Assembly: GCA_001464935.1 (NCBI GenBank)
Contig: LNEL01000060.1
Coordinates: 62,001-126,000 of the forward strand
Length of the DNA: 64,000 nucleotides
Direction of reading: 5' to 3'
Origin: Gammaproteobacteria bacterium Ga0077536
GTDB taxonomy: Bacteria > Pseudomonadota > Gammaproteobacteria > Ga0077536
Each line of letters begins with the position of its first letter. The stretch's first letter is position 1. Position numbers and translations under genes: made by a program. This document shows, one piece after another, positions 37,858 through 48,600 of the stretch. The notes below the pieces were generated by a model. The model was not told the DNA's origin and made no database searches. It saw nothing but the letters and a program-made list of their open reading frames with translations.

Positions 37858-39141
37858 TCAGATTGGAGTTTGGGCCGCGCTCAACTGCCCGCTCAGCAAC
37901 TTCGGCAGCAGCGCGTCGCGCAGGGTGGCAAGGGTGCCGGATTGCAGGAGGTTGGCGTGAACTTGCTGGAATAGCGGCGTCACTTGCTTGTCGAAGGCGA
38001 TCAGGACTTCCTTAGGAGCGAGCAGAACATCGGTAGCTTCAAAGGTGCTCGTTGTGATCGTATCGAAGATGGCGCCGTGACCGCCTTGCACCAATCGCTC
38101 GATAAAGTGGCGTGCGTTGCAATAGAGCGCGAAGGGCGCACCGAGCTTTGAGCGCAGACCGTAGCAAGTCTGATTCATTGCCATCGCGTGGCCGAACATG
38201 GTGAGCCGTCCAGTTGTCGCGCCACGAGCGACAACGACCGTTGCATTGGCGGGAATTATCTTCGTGGAGCTCTCCTCAACGCCTTGCTTGGTGATAGTTC
38301 GCTCGGTGGACACGAGGAAGGTTTCACCGCATTGGGAAACATCCTTCGCGCTGGCCCACGGCACATCGCCGTTCCAATAAGCAGGAACATCGGTCTTTGG
38401 AGTTCCGCCACTCAACAAGTCAGCTTGCCGAAGGATTGAACCTGTGTCCCAACCTTTCGGGATATGGCCAAGCGGTGAGTCTTGGAAGTGCTCGGGGAAG
38501 AGGGCGGCGGTGGCGGGATCGAGGGCGGCGGGGACGCGGCCGTCGAGTTTGGCGTGGACGGGGTCGAAATCCACGAACCAGCTCTGGAACAGCGCCCGGG
38601 CCATCGTCTCCAGCGTCGCGTTCATCCGCCGGTTCAACTCGATCTTGGCGTCCAGCGCCCCAAGTACCGCCGCGATGGCTTTTTGCTCGGCGAGGGGTGG
38701 GAGCGGGAACAACTGCGCGCCGAAGGTATCTCGCGAGAGCGTCGGGTTTGATGTCCCGTCTTTAAGATGATTCAGTCCGACATACTTCACCAGATGGTAG
38801 AAGTACTTGAGGTCAATGTCGGGCGTGAGAGTGCTGGCGTAGTAAGCAGTATCAATCACCCAGAAATCTTTGTCACACCATTCGACGCCGAGCGGTCCTT
38901 GGCCCTTTCTGCCGAGAATCAATCCGGGAGCTTTGGCAAGCGGCGTATCGTGCCAGCCGCATTGCCCGTTCGTCCCAAACACCGGTACTTTGCCGGGGCT
39001 GCGTGTGTCGGCTTTCAGCGCACGCCCGTAGTTCAGCGTGACGAGCTTGCGAGCGGGAACCATTGGCCACTTCCAATCGGTATCTCGTGAGAAACCGCGT
39101 GGATAGGTTGCAGCGTCGGTTGCTGAAACTTCACCCGCCAT
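37858..39141 (-). CDS. hsdS: Type I restriction-modification specificity subunit
   Basis: This 427-residue S subunit has two target-recognition domains separated by conserved coiled-coil segments. The first ends with [20 protein letters not shown] and [20 protein letters not shown], then [20 protein letters not shown]. The second begins about residue 230 ([20 protein letters not shown]) and ends [20 protein letters not shown]. It determines the DNA target for the HsdM and HsdR subunits. The start overlaps the hsdM stop by 11 bases. The target sequence cannot be predicted from eye. Confidence 0.93.
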   Translation of the reverse strand: MAGEVSATDAATYPRGFSRDTDWKWPMVPARKLVTLNYGRALKADTRSPGKVPVFGTNGQCGWHDTPLAKAPGLILGRKGQGPLGVEWCDKDFWVIDTAYYASTLTPDIDLKYFYHLVKYVGLNHLKDGTSNPTLSRDTFGAQLFPLPPLAEQKAIAAVLGALDAKIELNRRMNATLETMARALFQSWFVDFDPVHAKLDGRVPAALDPATAALFPEHFQDSPLGHIPKGWDTGSILRQADLLSGGTPKTDVPAYWNGDVPWASAKDVSQCGETFLVSTERTITKQGVEESSTKIIPANATVVVARGATTGRLTMFGHAMAMNQTCYGLRSKLGAPFALYCNARHFIERLVQGGHGAIFDTITTSTFEATDVLLAPKEVLIAFDKQVTPLFQQVHANLLQSGTLATLRDALLPKLLSGQLSAAQTPI

Positions 39142-40774
39142 AACCCAGCCCCCTCAGATTAGCTCTGATGGCCTGCTCCAGTTTCTCAGACTCGGCAAAC
39201 TGGGCATTCAGCTCGGCGACAAGGCGCGACATCTTCTCCTCGAAGGGCTCGCCATCGTCCTCGACTTCCTCGGCGCCCACGTATCGGCCGGGCGTGAGCA
39301 CAAAGCCATGCGCGGCGATTTCTGCGGTGGTGGCGGATTTGCAGAAGCCGGAGATGTCGGCGTAGGTTGCGGCCCCCTCTCCCCGGCCCTCTCCCACGAG
39401 GGGAGAGGGGGAAGAGACATCGCCACGCCAGGCGTGGTAGGTGCTGGTGATTTTCTCGAGATCTGCGTCCGTCAGCTCGCGGTGGACGCGATCGATGAGG
39501 GTGCCGAGTTTGCGGGCGTCGATGAAGAGGGTCTGTTGGCGGCGGTCGCGGAAACCGCGCGTGTGGTCGGCGCTTTTATTCTTCGCGAGGAACCACAGGC
39601 AGACGGGGATCTGCGTGCTGTAGAAGAGCTGGCCGGGGAGCGCGACCATGCAGTCCACTAGGTCCGCCTCGATCACGGCGCGGCGGATGTCGCCTTCGCC
39701 GGACTGGTTCGACGACATGCTGCCATTGGCGAGGACGAAGCCGGCCATGCCCTGGGGCGCAAGGTGATGAATGAAGTGCTGCACCCAGGCGAAGTTGGCG
39801 TTGCCCTTTGGCGGCACGCCGAACTGCCAGCGCACGTCGTCGTCCTTGCGGAACCAGTCGGAGTCGTTGAACGGCGGGTTGGCCAGACAAAAGTCGGCGC
39901 GGAGATCGGGATGCTGCACGTTGCGGAAGGTGTCCGCGTGTTCCTTGCCGATGTCGGCCTCAATGCCGCGAATAGCGAGGTTCATGATCGCGAGGCGGCG
40001 CGTGGTGGCGTTGCTCTCCTGGCCGTAGATGGAGATGTCGCCCAGTTTTCCACCATGCGATTCGACGAACTTTTCCGACTGCACGAACATGCCGCCGGAG
40101 CCGCAGGCGGGGTCGTAGATGCGGCCTTTGTACGGGCTCAGCATCTCCACGAGGCAACGCACGACGCAGGACGGGGTGTAGAACTGGCCGCCGTTCTTGC
40201 CCTCGGCGCTGGCGAAGCGGGTGAGGAAATACTCATACACGCGCCCGAGCAGATCGACTGAGCGGTGCGTGCGGCTTTCGTTATCAGGGCCCTCGCTGGC
40301 GGCGGTGAGGCTGATGGTGGCGATGAGGTCGATGAGTTCGCCGAGGCGGTGCTTGTCGAGGCCGGGGCGGGCGTAGTCTTTCGGCAGCACGCCTTTGAGG
40401 CGCGGGTTGTCGCGCTCGATGGCAACCATGGCGTCGTCTACGGTCTTGCCGATCGTGGGCTGCTTGGCGTTGGCCTGGAGGTGGGGCCAACGGGCGTCGG
40501 TGGGCACCCAGAAGACATTCTCGGCTTTGTATTCGTCCGGATCTTCGGGATTGGCTCCGGCGTAGTCGCCCTCCCCTTTGAACAGCTTCGCGCGATGTTC
40601 CTCGAAGGTGTCGGAGATGTACTTGAGGAAGATGAGGCCGAGGACGACGTGCTTGTATTCCGCCGCGTCCATGTTGTTGCGAAGCTTGTCGGCGGCGAGC
40701 CAGAGCTTGGCTTCGAAGCCGAGGTTGGCGGAGGAACCGTTGGAAGCGTTGCTGTTGTTCTTTTGACGAGCCAT
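39131..40774 (-). CDS. hsdM: Type I restriction-modification DNA methyltransferase subunit
   Basis: This 547-residue N6-adenine methylase subunit has HsdM_N at about 20-160, the SAM motif DPACGSGG (221-228) and the catalytic NPPF (299-302, in [12 protein letters not shown]). The protein is normal in length apart from a foreign-looking stretch at about residues 453-468 ([13 protein letters not shown]), which is translated from a palindromic repeat at 39374-39412 inserted in frame. It leads the operon hsdM-hsdS-DUF3644-(hsdR fragment)-AlbA_2-hsdR. Its promoter must lie in the 252 bases up to the AAA ATPase gene. Confidence 0.94.
   Translation of the reverse strand: MARQKNNSNASNGSSANLGFEAKLWLAADKLRNNMDAAEYKHVVLGLIFLKYISDTFEEHRAKLFKGEGDYAGANPEDPDEYKAENVFWVPTDARWPHLQANAKQPTIGKTVDDAMVAIERDNPRLKGVLPKDYARPGLDKHRLGELIDLIATISLTAASEGPDNESRTHRSVDLLGRVYEYFLTRFASAEGKNGGQFYTPSCVVRCLVEMLSPYKGRIYDPACGSGGMFVQSEKFVESHGGKLGDISIYGQESNATTRRLAIMNLAIRGIEADIGKEHADTFRNVQHPDLRADFCLANPPFNDSDWFRKDDDVRWQFGVPPKGNANFAWVQHFIHHLAPQGMAGFVLANGSMSSNQSGEGDIRRAVIEADLVDCMVALPGQLFYSTQIPVCLWFLAKNKSADHTRGFRDRRQQTLFIDARKLGTLIDRVHRELTDADLEKITSTYHAWRGDVSSPSPLVGEGRGEGAATYADISGFCKSATTAEIAAHGFVLTPGRYVGAEEVEDDGEPFEEKMSRLVAELNAQFAESEKLEQAIRANLRGLGYGG
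39374..39412. repeat. REP-like palindrome inside hsdM
   Basis: CCCCTCTCCCC...GGCCCTCTCCC-ACGA-GGGGAGAGGGG forms a strong hairpin. This motif is a common intergenic element in proteobacteria and is seldom read as protein. Here its length keeps the frame and is translated. Confidence 0.8.
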
Positions 40775-41026
40775 GACTCTGCCGGGTTATCCAGATCTGG
40801 CGAGCTACCCGAAGTCCCTTGATCTCCGGGGCGCCGGAGGGCGGGTGTTGGCGCCGACTAAAACGGAGCCCCTGTGCCTGCTCAACCATGAGCGAGGGGG
40901 AGAAGCCTGCCTTTGAGGCTGGTCTGTGGTTGAGTTTATCTATTTGTCTTCGTCATTGTCCTCTTCGGCGGCGCGTGGGCCGACAAGACTTCATCCCCGT
41001 GTTGACGCCGCAAACGCGCGCCGGGT

Positions 41027-42223
41027 TCAACCCACCGTGCGCCACTCGTCCCCGGGCATGATGCGTTGCATGAACTGGTCGAACATCGGCACGGTGAACG
41101 CCGTGTCGCCGTGGTTCGGGCTCCAGATCATGCCCTTCGCGATCAGCTGATTGCGCGTCGGGCCCAGCGACGTCACTTTGCGCTTCAGCACGTTTGCGAT
41201 ATCGCCGGAGCGGTGCGGCCCCGCGCCCAGCTCGGCCATCGCACGCAGATACATCTTTTCGGAGGGTGTCAGGCGGTCGAAGCGCACGCGGAAGAAGCTC
41301 TCATCCAGTGCCGCTACCGCGTTGCCGGCAGCCCGTTCGACATCCCGCTCGGTAATCGGCGACTGGCTCGCGACATCCCACGCGTGCTTGCCCCATTCCT
41401 GCAGGAAATACGGATAGCCCTGGGTCTCGCGCACGATGCGCTCTAGTGCCGCCGGCTCGAACTCCACCTGCTGTTCACGCGCCGGCACGGTGATCGCCTT
41501 GCCCGCCTCGGCGTTGTTCAGCGGCCCAATCTGCGGAAAATCGAACAGCCGCTCGGCATAGGATTTGGCGCGCCCCATCCGACCGGGCAGCTGCGGCAGG
41601 CCCGCGCCGACCATGATCACCGGCAGCTGCCGCTGTGCGACGCGGTGCAACGCGGTGATCAGCGCCGCCAGCTGTTCTTCCTCGACATACTGCAATTCAT
41701 CGATGAAGAGGACGAGCGCAGTGCCCGCGCTGCGCGCTGCCTCGCCCGCGGCTTCGAGCAAGGCTTGCAGGTCGTGCTCCAGATCGCCGTTGTCAGCCAG
41801 GCCCGGCTCAGGCTCGAAGTCGAAACCGACTTCGATGTCCTGATATTTGAGCTTGAGTCCCTTGGCGAATCCGGCCAGCGCGCGCAAGGCCCGCTTGCCC
41901 AGCGCGCTGGCCTGCTCGACTGTCGAGAGCCGCAGCAGGGCCTGCCGCAACTGGGGCGCGAGAATGGCGGGCAGCGAGCGCCCTTCAGGCGCCTCGATAC
42001 GGAGCGTGTGCAGACCGTTAGCCTCTGCGTCATCCCGCATCCGGTCCAGCAGCACCGTCTTGCCAACCCCACGCAGACCGACCATCAGCAGGCTCTTGGC
42101 GGGACGCCCGATGCGAATGCGCTCGGTGGCGATGCGCACGGCCTCGCGCAACTCGTCGCGGCCGGCCAGTTCAGGCGGTGGCGTACCCGCGCCAGGGGCG
42201 TAGGGGTTGTTGACTGGGTTCAT
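41027..42223 (-). CDS. Stand-alone AAA ATPase with C-terminal winged helix
   Basis: This 398-residue protein has an ORC/Cdc6-like or archaeal-type AAA domain. The N-terminal ELAGRDELREAVRIATERIR leads to Walker A GLRGVGKT (49-56), and Walker B is LVLFIDELQY (about 163-172). Sensor regions QLPVIMVGAGLPQLPGRMGR follow. The C-terminal third (FDRLTPSEKMYLRAMAELGA) looks like a winged helix. Many proteobacterial islands carry this type; its function is unknown, though a DNA-associated switch or defence role is possible. It lies upstream of hsdM in the same direction with 252 bases between. Two direct repeats precede the start. Confidence 0.82.
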   Translation of the reverse strand: MNPVNNPYAPGAGTPPPELAGRDELREAVRIATERIRIGRPAKSLLMVGLRGVGKTVLLDRMRDDAEANGLHTLRIEAPEGRSLPAILAPQLRQALLRLSTVEQASALGKRALRALAGFAKGLKLKYQDIEVGFDFEPEPGLADNGDLEHDLQALLEAAGEAARSAGTALVLFIDELQYVEEEQLAALITALHRVAQRQLPVIMVGAGLPQLPGRMGRAKSYAERLFDFPQIGPLNNAEAGKAITVPAREQQVEFEPAALERIVRETQGYPYFLQEWGKHAWDVASQSPITERDVERAAGNAVAALDESFFRVRFDRLTPSEKMYLRAMAELGAGPHRSGDIANVLKRKVTSLGPTRNQLIAKGMIWSPNHGDTAFTVPMFDQFMQRIMPGDEWRTVG

Positions 42224-42243
42224 GCGGATAATCTATAGGCATA

Positions 42244-42283
42244 TTAGTTAATTTACAACGCCACAGTAATTTAGCGAATTTAC
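42244..42283. promoter_or_regulatory. Two direct 13-base repeats upstream of AAA ATPase
   Basis: TTAGTTAATTTAC (42244-42256) and TTAGCGAATTTAC (42271-42283) are repeated with a 27-base period in very A+T-rich DNA. On the minus strand a TTGTAA and a TATAGA lie close by, so the repeats overlap the probable promoter. They may bind a regulator, perhaps an unlinked one or the gene's own winged-helix product. Confidence 0.5.
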
Positions 42284-42659
42284 CTATAATCCCCACCGCG
42301 ACATATTCGTACTACCCGTTGGAGGCCGATTCAGACTCCGCGTACCACCTCCTTCTGCCCGGTCTTCCGGAAGCGCGAGTTCGCGCGACCCAAGGACATC
42401 GCGGCGTGTCGCGGTAGCGCCATCGGGGCAACGTTAGGGGCATGCATGAGAAATAAGCGACGATCTATATCGTCTATTCAATAGGTTAGAAGAATTTTTG
42501 GACTCTACTGGCGCCATCGTTCGAGTACACCGCTGCAGAGCTCTGCACAGCCGCCTGCCCCACGCGGGCACCTGATGACAGACGCCAGCGCACATTCGCC
42601 CGTCGACGCTTATCACGCTTGACCAATCGCGGCTGGCAACTCCGTCTCCGTCGCAGGTT

Positions 42660-42779
42660 GCTGCGAAAGTGCGTATCCGGCGCGCTCGTGTAGCCCGGGT
42701 GGAGCGCGCAGCGCGGAACCCGGGAGCATCTTGTCAGACACCGCAGATCCCGGGTTCCACTGCGTTCCACCCGGGCTAC
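42660..42779. repeat. Dispersed repeat A, copy 2
   Basis: This copy aligns with 15484-15603. The core GTAGCCCGGGTGGAGCGCGC pairs with CGTTCCACCCGGGCTAC. It lies about 280 bases before the stop codon of the glycosylase gene. Confidence 0.85.
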
Positions 42780-42822
42780 ATGGAGCTTTCATCAGGCCGG
42801 CCGAGGCAAGCGCCTCATCACC

Positions 42823-42847
42823 GTTGGGCTGACGAAGGAAGCCCAAC
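42823..42847. repeat. Hairpin repeat C (inverted copy)
   Basis: GTTGGGCTGACGAAGGAAGC followed by CCAAC is the reverse-orientation form of a 25-base hairpin whose other copies are at 42941 and 44024. Confidence 0.8.
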
Positions 42848-42940
42848 GAGCGGCCTGTCAGCGCCCCCAATCACCGCGGCGGAACGGCCCGATTCCGCAG
42901 CGTGTTCGACATCGAACGGATACGCCATGCGGGCACTCGT

Positions 42941-42965
42941 GTTGGGCTTCCTGCGTCAGCCCAAC
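42941..42965. repeat. Hairpin repeat C
   Basis: GTTGGGCTTCCTGCGTCAGC followed by CCAAC folds with an 8-bp stem. It is identical to the copy at 44024-44048. Confidence 0.85.
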
Positions 42966-43056
42966 CTACGACTTGAGCGTATTCACGCTCGGCCATTTAG
43001 TGGCAGGCCGTCAGGTCAAGCCTGGAGATCTACACAGTGCGTCCTGGAGTCGTTTG

Positions 43057-43755
43057 TTACTTGATCACTTCGGCTGGATAATTTTCGCCGCTGGAACACG
43101 CCGCAATCTTGCTCAAGTGAGCGTAAGGCAAGCCCGTTTCACCGTGCCAATGATTGAACGCGTCCTGCACACGCTGCAGTTCCGCCTTGCCACCCGGATT
43201 GTCTTTGACCTCAACCCCGGCATTCTGCAGCACGCGCACGACGTCGCGCGTCAGGATAAAGGCGTCGTAACCCATATTGCGCAGAAAGTATTGCGCTGAG
43301 GAACCGCCAAGCCGCGAGCCATGCTTCTTGAGATAGGCCATCAGGCCGACTTGATCGTCTGCCGGCCAGCCCGCGATGAATTTCGCGAAGGAGCCATGCC
43401 GGCTTGCCTCTTCGCGCACGAAATCAACGTTATCGCGAAGCGCTTTGATCTTTTGCCAATTGCGGACTACGCGCGTGTCCTTGATATAGCCGTCCCACTC
43501 GTCCGGGCTCAGGCTTGCGAGTTTCTTCACGTTGAACTTGAAAAAGGCCGCTTCGAATTGTGGCCACTTGTTTTCAATCACCGTCCAATTGAAGCCGGCC
43601 TGATTGACCACTTTGCACATCATCGACAGGAACCGATCGTCACCGACTTTGGCGAGCTGCGCCCTGCTCAAGACCGATGGCAGCAGCGCGGCGAGAGATT
43701 TTGCGCCACCCTTGCGCGCTTCGGCGCGGGCTTGAATAGAGCTGAACTTGTCCAT
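43057..43755 (-). CDS. DNA-3-methyladenine glycosylase I-like protein
   Basis: This 232-residue protein belongs to the HhH-GPD superfamily close to Tag. Visible marks are RFLSMMCKVVNQAGFNWTVI (about residues 45-64), KWPQFEAAFFKFN and the DTRVVRNWQKIKALRDNVDF segment, which correspond to the aglycone pocket of Tag proteins. Many relatives of this length start MDKF/MEKF and keep RLGGSSAQYFLRNMGYDAFI. The zinc-binding ends of E. coli Tag are absent, as is its Glu38. It should remove alkylated bases, but activity is not certain. The ATG at 43755 is chosen. The gene is bracketed by dispersed repeats on both sides. Confidence 0.82.
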   Translation of the reverse strand: MDKFSSIQARAEARKGGAKSLAALLPSVLSRAQLAKVGDDRFLSMMCKVVNQAGFNWTVIENKWPQFEAAFFKFNVKKLASLSPDEWDGYIKDTRVVRNWQKIKALRDNVDFVREEASRHGSFAKFIAGWPADDQVGLMAYLKKHGSRLGGSSAQYFLRNMGYDAFILTRDVVRVLQNAGVEVKDNPGGKAELQRVQDAFNHWHGETGLPYAHLSKIAACSSGENYPAEVIK

Positions 43756-44023
43756 TGCGGTAAAACCTGTGTGCTTGGTCGGAACAGAGGGAAAACGGGC
43801 AGACTCATTTAAGCAAAAAAATCGGTGCCCGATTATCGGCATCGAAGCCGTCGCCAAGGGTCAGTTGTTTGCTCCTCGGCCGCTCACGCATCTCGGATGG
43901 ACCTGCTCGATCATATCGGGGACTTATTTCAGAAGTTCCTTAGCACCGCCGGGACGAGCTGTAAAATGCCGCCGACCGGGACCGGTGCACCCGGCTTGAG
44001 CGGGTGCAAACCGAGACACCCAT

Positions 44024-44048
44024 GTTGGGCTTCCTGCGTCAGCCCAAC
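44024..44048. repeat. Hairpin repeat C
   Basis: This copy is identical over 25 bases with 42941-42965 and lies on the other side of the glycosylase gene. Confidence 0.85.
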
Positions 44049-44077
44049 GGTCATGAAGCACCTGCCTCAGCCGGCTT

Positions 44078-44246
44078 CGTGAAAGCGCGGTACCGCTGGT
44101 CGTAGCACGGATGCAGCATCGCGAAATCCGGGAGCGGGAGTCTGCACGGCGTTGAGCCGCGGCAGCCGGCCTTCGAGGCGCGGGTGCCGGGGATGAGCGG
44201 CGGCGCCGCCGCGATCCCGGACTTCGCTGCGCTTCATCCGGGCTAC
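44078..44246. repeat. Dispersed repeat B, copy 2
   Basis: This copy aligns with 15640-15813: GTAGCACGGATGCAGCATCG near the start, the GATGAGCGGCGGCGCCGCCG centre and CATCCGGGCTAC at the end. It is about 145-170 bases long with scattered differences. Confidence 0.85.
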
Positions 44247-44566
44247 GAGAGGCCGCGATCGCGCTGCCCAAAAGCGCCGGACAATGCCCTTGCACCGCAA
44301 GCGACGCGGTGGCCCGATGGTTTCGAATGTCGTCATGACCCTTGTTGCTCGCGAGTACCAAGTCAGCCTCGAGCGCCGTTGATACGACTTTGAGTCGAAC
44401 CTCCCGGCTCCCGGGCCCGACCGCAGCATCCGGCGAACCCATTCATGTGCCGAAGTTGCAGCGCTCCTCGCACCGGCGCCGACCGGACGCGATGCCGCAC
44501 GTTTATTTCCCCCTGCGATTTAGCCTACTATCCGGTTCATTATTAAGTCCGACCCGGAGTTCAGCC

Positions 44567-45670
44567 ATGACAGGCTACCGTCAGGCCAGGCTGCTGGTGC
44601 TGGCGGTGGTGACACTGGCGGCCTGCACGCAACCCGAACCTCCTCGCGTCATGCCACGCCCCGTGGTGGTGGCTGCGCCATTGCCTTTGCATGGTCCCGC
44701 CGACGATCAGGCCTTGCCGGGCGCCGTCCATGCGCGGGTCGAGGCAGACCTCGCGTTTCGCGTGCCGGGCAAGATTGCCGAGCGGCACGTCGACATGGGC
44801 GCTCATGTCGAGGCTGGCACGGTGCTGGCGGTCCTCGATCCGGTGGACGCGCGCCTGACGGTTGCCGCGGCCCGCGCCCGTCTCGCCGCGGCGGAAGCGG
44901 ATCTCGGACTCGCCCGCGCCGAGGAGCAGCGCTATCGCGATCTGCGCGAGCGCCAGTTCGTCGGCGCCTCACAACTCGATCAGCGCGAGAACATCACGAA
45001 GCTGGCGGCCGCGCGCGTCGAGCAGGCGCGAGCGGAGTACGACCTGGCGGCGAACCAGTCGCGCTACACGGATCTGCGCGCCGATGCCGCTGGCGTCATC
45101 ACGCAGGTGCTCGCCGAGCCGGGCAACGTGGTGAGTGCCGGACAGCCGGTCGTGCGCTTTGCGGCAGACGGCGAACGCGAGGTACACGTGAATGTGCCGG
45201 AAGGCCGGCTGGACACATTGCGCGACGCGCCGAGCCTGCTGATTCAACTGCTCAGTCATCCGACGCACGCCTACGCCGGCCGGGTCCGCGATATCGACCC
45301 GCAGGCCGATGAAGCCACACGGACGCATCTGGCGCGCATCACGCTGCTCGAACCCGATGAACGCGTGCAACTCGGCGCCACGGCAACCGTGATGGTCACC
45401 GCGGAGTCCCGTGAGCGAAGCTTTCGCGTGCCGTCCACCGCGCTCGGCAAGCTTCCTGACAAAGGCGCGGCAGTGTGGCGGGTGATTGGCACGGGCCGCG
45501 AACAGACCGTCGAGGCAGTGCCGGTCGAGGTGCTGCGCTTTCTGGACGGCGAGGCGCTGATCACCGGGAACCTCGACGCGCAGGATCGGCTCGTCACCGC
45601 CGGCGTGCACCGGCTGGTTGCCGGCATGCCGGTGGAGGCCATCGACCGCGCGGCGAAAGCGGCGCTCTAG
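44567..45670 (+). CDS. RND efflux periplasmic adaptor (HlyD/AcrA family) lipoprotein
   Basis: This 367-residue membrane fusion protein starts at an ATG with GGAG upstream. A signal peptide ends in the lipobox LAAC, so it is anchored to the inner membrane by lipid. The lipoyl/barrel-sandwich halves (VPGKIAERHVDMGAHVEAGT and YTDLRADAAGVITQVLAEPG) surround a short helical hairpin, and the beta-barrel follows (about 190-280). It bridges the RND pump encoded four bases downstream to an outer-membrane channel, for which no gene lies here. The exported compound is unknown. Confidence 0.92.
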   Translation: MTGYRQARLLVLAVVTLAACTQPEPPRVMPRPVVVAAPLPLHGPADDQALPGAVHARVEADLAFRVPGKIAERHVDMGAHVEAGTVLAVLDPVDARLTVAAARARLAAAEADLGLARAEEQRYRDLRERQFVGASQLDQRENITKLAAARVEQARAEYDLAANQSRYTDLRADAAGVITQVLAEPGNVVSAGQPVVRFAADGEREVHVNVPEGRLDTLRDAPSLLIQLLSHPTHAYAGRVRDIDPQADEATRTHLARITLLEPDERVQLGATATVMVTAESRERSFRVPSTALGKLPDKGAAVWRVIGTGREQTVEAVPVEVLRFLDGEALITGNLDAQDRLVTAGVHRLVAGMPVEAIDRAAKAAL

Positions 45671-45673
45671 CGC

Positions 45674-48600
45674 ATGACACGCTTCAACCTCTCCGCGTGG
45701 GCACTCGCCAATCGCCCGCTCGTCACCTATTTCATGCTGCTGTTCGCGGTCAGCGGCGTGTGGTCCTATTTCGGTCTCGGGCAGTCCGAGGATCCGCCGT
45801 TCACCTTCCGGATCATGGTCGTGCGCACACAGTGGCCGGGCGCGAGCGCCGCGGAGGTCGACCGTCTCGTCACCGACCGCATCGAAGCCAAGCTGCAGGA
45901 GCTCGATGCGCTGGATTACCTGCGCTCGTATTCGCGGCCGGGCGAATCGCAGATCTTCATCGCAATCCGTGAGGACCTGCCAGCTTCGACAATGCCGGCG
46001 ACCTACTACCAGGTGCGCAAGAAGATCGGCGACATCCGCCACACCCTGCCGGCCGGCATCGTCGGCCCGTCGTTCAACGACGAGTTCGCGGACACCTTCG
46101 GCAATATCTACGCACTGCAGGGGCCTGACTTCAGCTACGCCGAACTGAAGGACTACGCGGAGCGCATCCGCGACCGCCTGCTGCGCATTCCGGACGTCGC
46201 GAAGGTGCAGTTCATTGGCCTGCAGGAAGAGCGCATCTTCGTCGACATCGAGAACACGCGCCGCGCGCAGCTCGGCATTCCGCCGCGGCTCATCAGCGAG
46301 ACGCTCGCGCAGCAGAACGAAATCGTCCCTGCCGGCGCGTTCGACACCACGACCGATCGAATCTACGTGCGCGTCACCGGAGGGCTCACCAGCGTCGAGG
46401 ACCTGCGCGCGCTGCCGATCGAATATGCCGGTCGCACGTTTCGTCTCGGCGATGTCGCGCGCGTGTACCGCGGCTTCGAGGATCCACCGGCGCCGCGGCT
46501 GCGCTTCAACGGTGAGGACGCCATCGGCATCGCGGTGTCGATGGAGCCCGGCGGTGACATCATCCGACTTGGCCAACGGCTCGACGCCGAGTTCGATCTG
46601 CTGAACAACGATGTTCCGCTCGGCATGAGCCTCGCGCGGCTCGCCGATCAGCCGACCGCCGTGCGCGCGTCGATCTCTGAGTTCGTGACGGCCCTGGGTG
46701 AGGCCGTGCTGATCGTGCTCGCGGTGTGTTTCGTGTCACTCGGCGTCCGCACGGGCCTCGTCGTCGCCCTGTCGATTCCGCTCGTGCTCGCGATGACCTT
46801 CGCCGCGATGAGTGTCTTCGACATCGGTCTGCACAAGACCTCGCTGGGCGCGCTGGTGATCGCGCTCGGGCTGCTGGTGGACGACGCCATCATCGCGGTC
46901 GAGATGATGGCGGTGAAGCTCGAAGAGGGCTTCGACCGCCTGCAGGCTGCGAGCTTCACCTATTCGACGACGGCCTTCCCGATGCTCTCGGGCACGCTGA
47001 TCACCGCCGCCGGCTTCCTGCCGATTGCGACCGCCCGAAGCTCGACCGGTGAATACACCATTGCGATCTTCCAGGTCACGGTGATTGCGCTGCTGTTGTC
47101 CTGGGCCGCCGCCGTGCTGTTCGTGCCGCTGCTCGGCTACTGGCTGCTGCCGGAAAAGGGCCCGGCCGGCCACGGGCCGGTCCACGACGGCCAGGCGGTC
47201 TATCACACGCGCTTCTATCGCGGCGTGCGGGCGACCGTCGGCTTCTGCGTACGCCAGCGTTGGCTCACGCTTGCCGTCACGGCGCTGATCTTCGCCGGCA
47301 GCGTGGTGCTGTTCAGCAAGGTGCCCCAGCAGTTCTTCCCGGATTCCACGCGCCTAGAGCTGCTCGTCGATCTGAAGCTCGAGGAAGGCGCGTCGATTCA
47401 CCAGACAGGGGCGGCGGCCCAGCGGCTCGAGGCTGTGCTCGGCCGGCTCGACGGACTCGACAGCTACGCCGCCTATCTCGGCAGCGGCGCGCCGCGCTTC
47501 ATCCTGCCGCTCGACCAGCAACTGCCCGCGCAGAGTTTCGCGCAGTTCGTGTTGAACACGCATGACTACGAGGCGCGGGAACGGATCAGGACGCAGCTGC
47601 TGGAGATCATGCCCCGCGAGTTCTCCGATCTGCGCTGGCGGATCAATCGCATCGAGAATGGCCCGCCCGTCGGCTACGTGCTGCAGTACCGCGTGTCCGG
47701 ACAGGATCGCGACGTGCTGCGCGGAGCGGCCGAGGAGATCGCCGCTGCGCTGCGCAAGAATCCCTATGCCGCGGGCATCCACCTCGACACCGCGGAGCCC
47801 TCGAAGATCATTCGCGTCAGCATCGACCAGGATCGCGCACGCCGTCTCGGCGTGAGCACGGCCACGGTGTCGGAGATCGTGCGCGCCGCCGTCAACGGCG
47901 TGTCGCCGGCGACTTTTCGCGAGGACACGGATCTGATCGACATCGTGCTGCGCGGGCCGCCGGGCGAGCGCCAACGGCTCGACCTCATTGGCAGCCTCAG
48001 CGTGCCGACCACCCGTGGCGACAACGTGCCGCTCGCGCAGGTCGCGACTGTCGAATACCGCTTCGAGGACGGCATCCTGTGGCGGCGCAGCCATGTCCCG
48101 ACCATCACCGTGCGCGCCGACATCTACGCCGGCATCCAGCCGCCGGACGTCGTGGCCGCGCTCGCGCCGCGCATCGCCGCGATTGCCGCCGGTCTGCCGC
48201 GCGGCCATCGCGTCGACATTGGCGGCACCGTCGAGGAGTCGGGCAAGGGGCAGCGGAGCGTGATGGTCGGCATGCCGTTGTTCGTGATGGTGGTGCTGAC
48301 GGTCCTGATGATCCAGCTGAAGAGCTTCTCGCAGTCGGGCATGGTGTTCCTCACCGCGCCACTGGGCCTGATCGGCGTGGCGAGCTTCCTGATGCTGTTC
48401 CGCCAGCCCTTCGGCTTCGTCGCGATGCTGGGCACGATTGCCCTGTTCGGCATGATCATGCGCAACAGCGTGATCCTGATCGACCAGATCCGGCAGGATC
48501 TCGCGCATGGCCGCAGCCCTTACGACGCGGTCGTCGAAGCCACCGTGCGGCGCTTTCGCCCCATCGTGCTGACCGCGCTTGCCGCGGTGCTGGCGATGAT

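Larger units (their letters stand above)
42224..43056. other. Intergenic region with operator-like repeats and dispersed palindromes
   Basis: No gene is supported in these 833 bases. The first 70 are unusually A+T-rich and hold the promoter of the ATPase gene with a 13-base direct repeat. From 42660 on there are dispersed repeat A and two copies of the GTTGGGCTTCCTGCG hairpin. Between them only short frames occur. Confidence 0.7.
43756..44566. other. Intergenic region with repeats C and B and efflux promoter
   Basis: These 811 bases contain no supported gene. Hairpin repeat C and dispersed repeat B occupy 44024-44246. The last 60 bases are A+T-richer (TATTTCCCC and CATTATTAAG) and should carry the promoter of the RND adaptor. 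Confidence 0.65.

Noticed and set aside
42505-42513. CTACTGGCG as a possible attR copy of the tRNA-Arg 3' end
   Set aside because: Only nine bases match (28748-28756), a length expected by chance once or so in a window this size, and no integrase is present.
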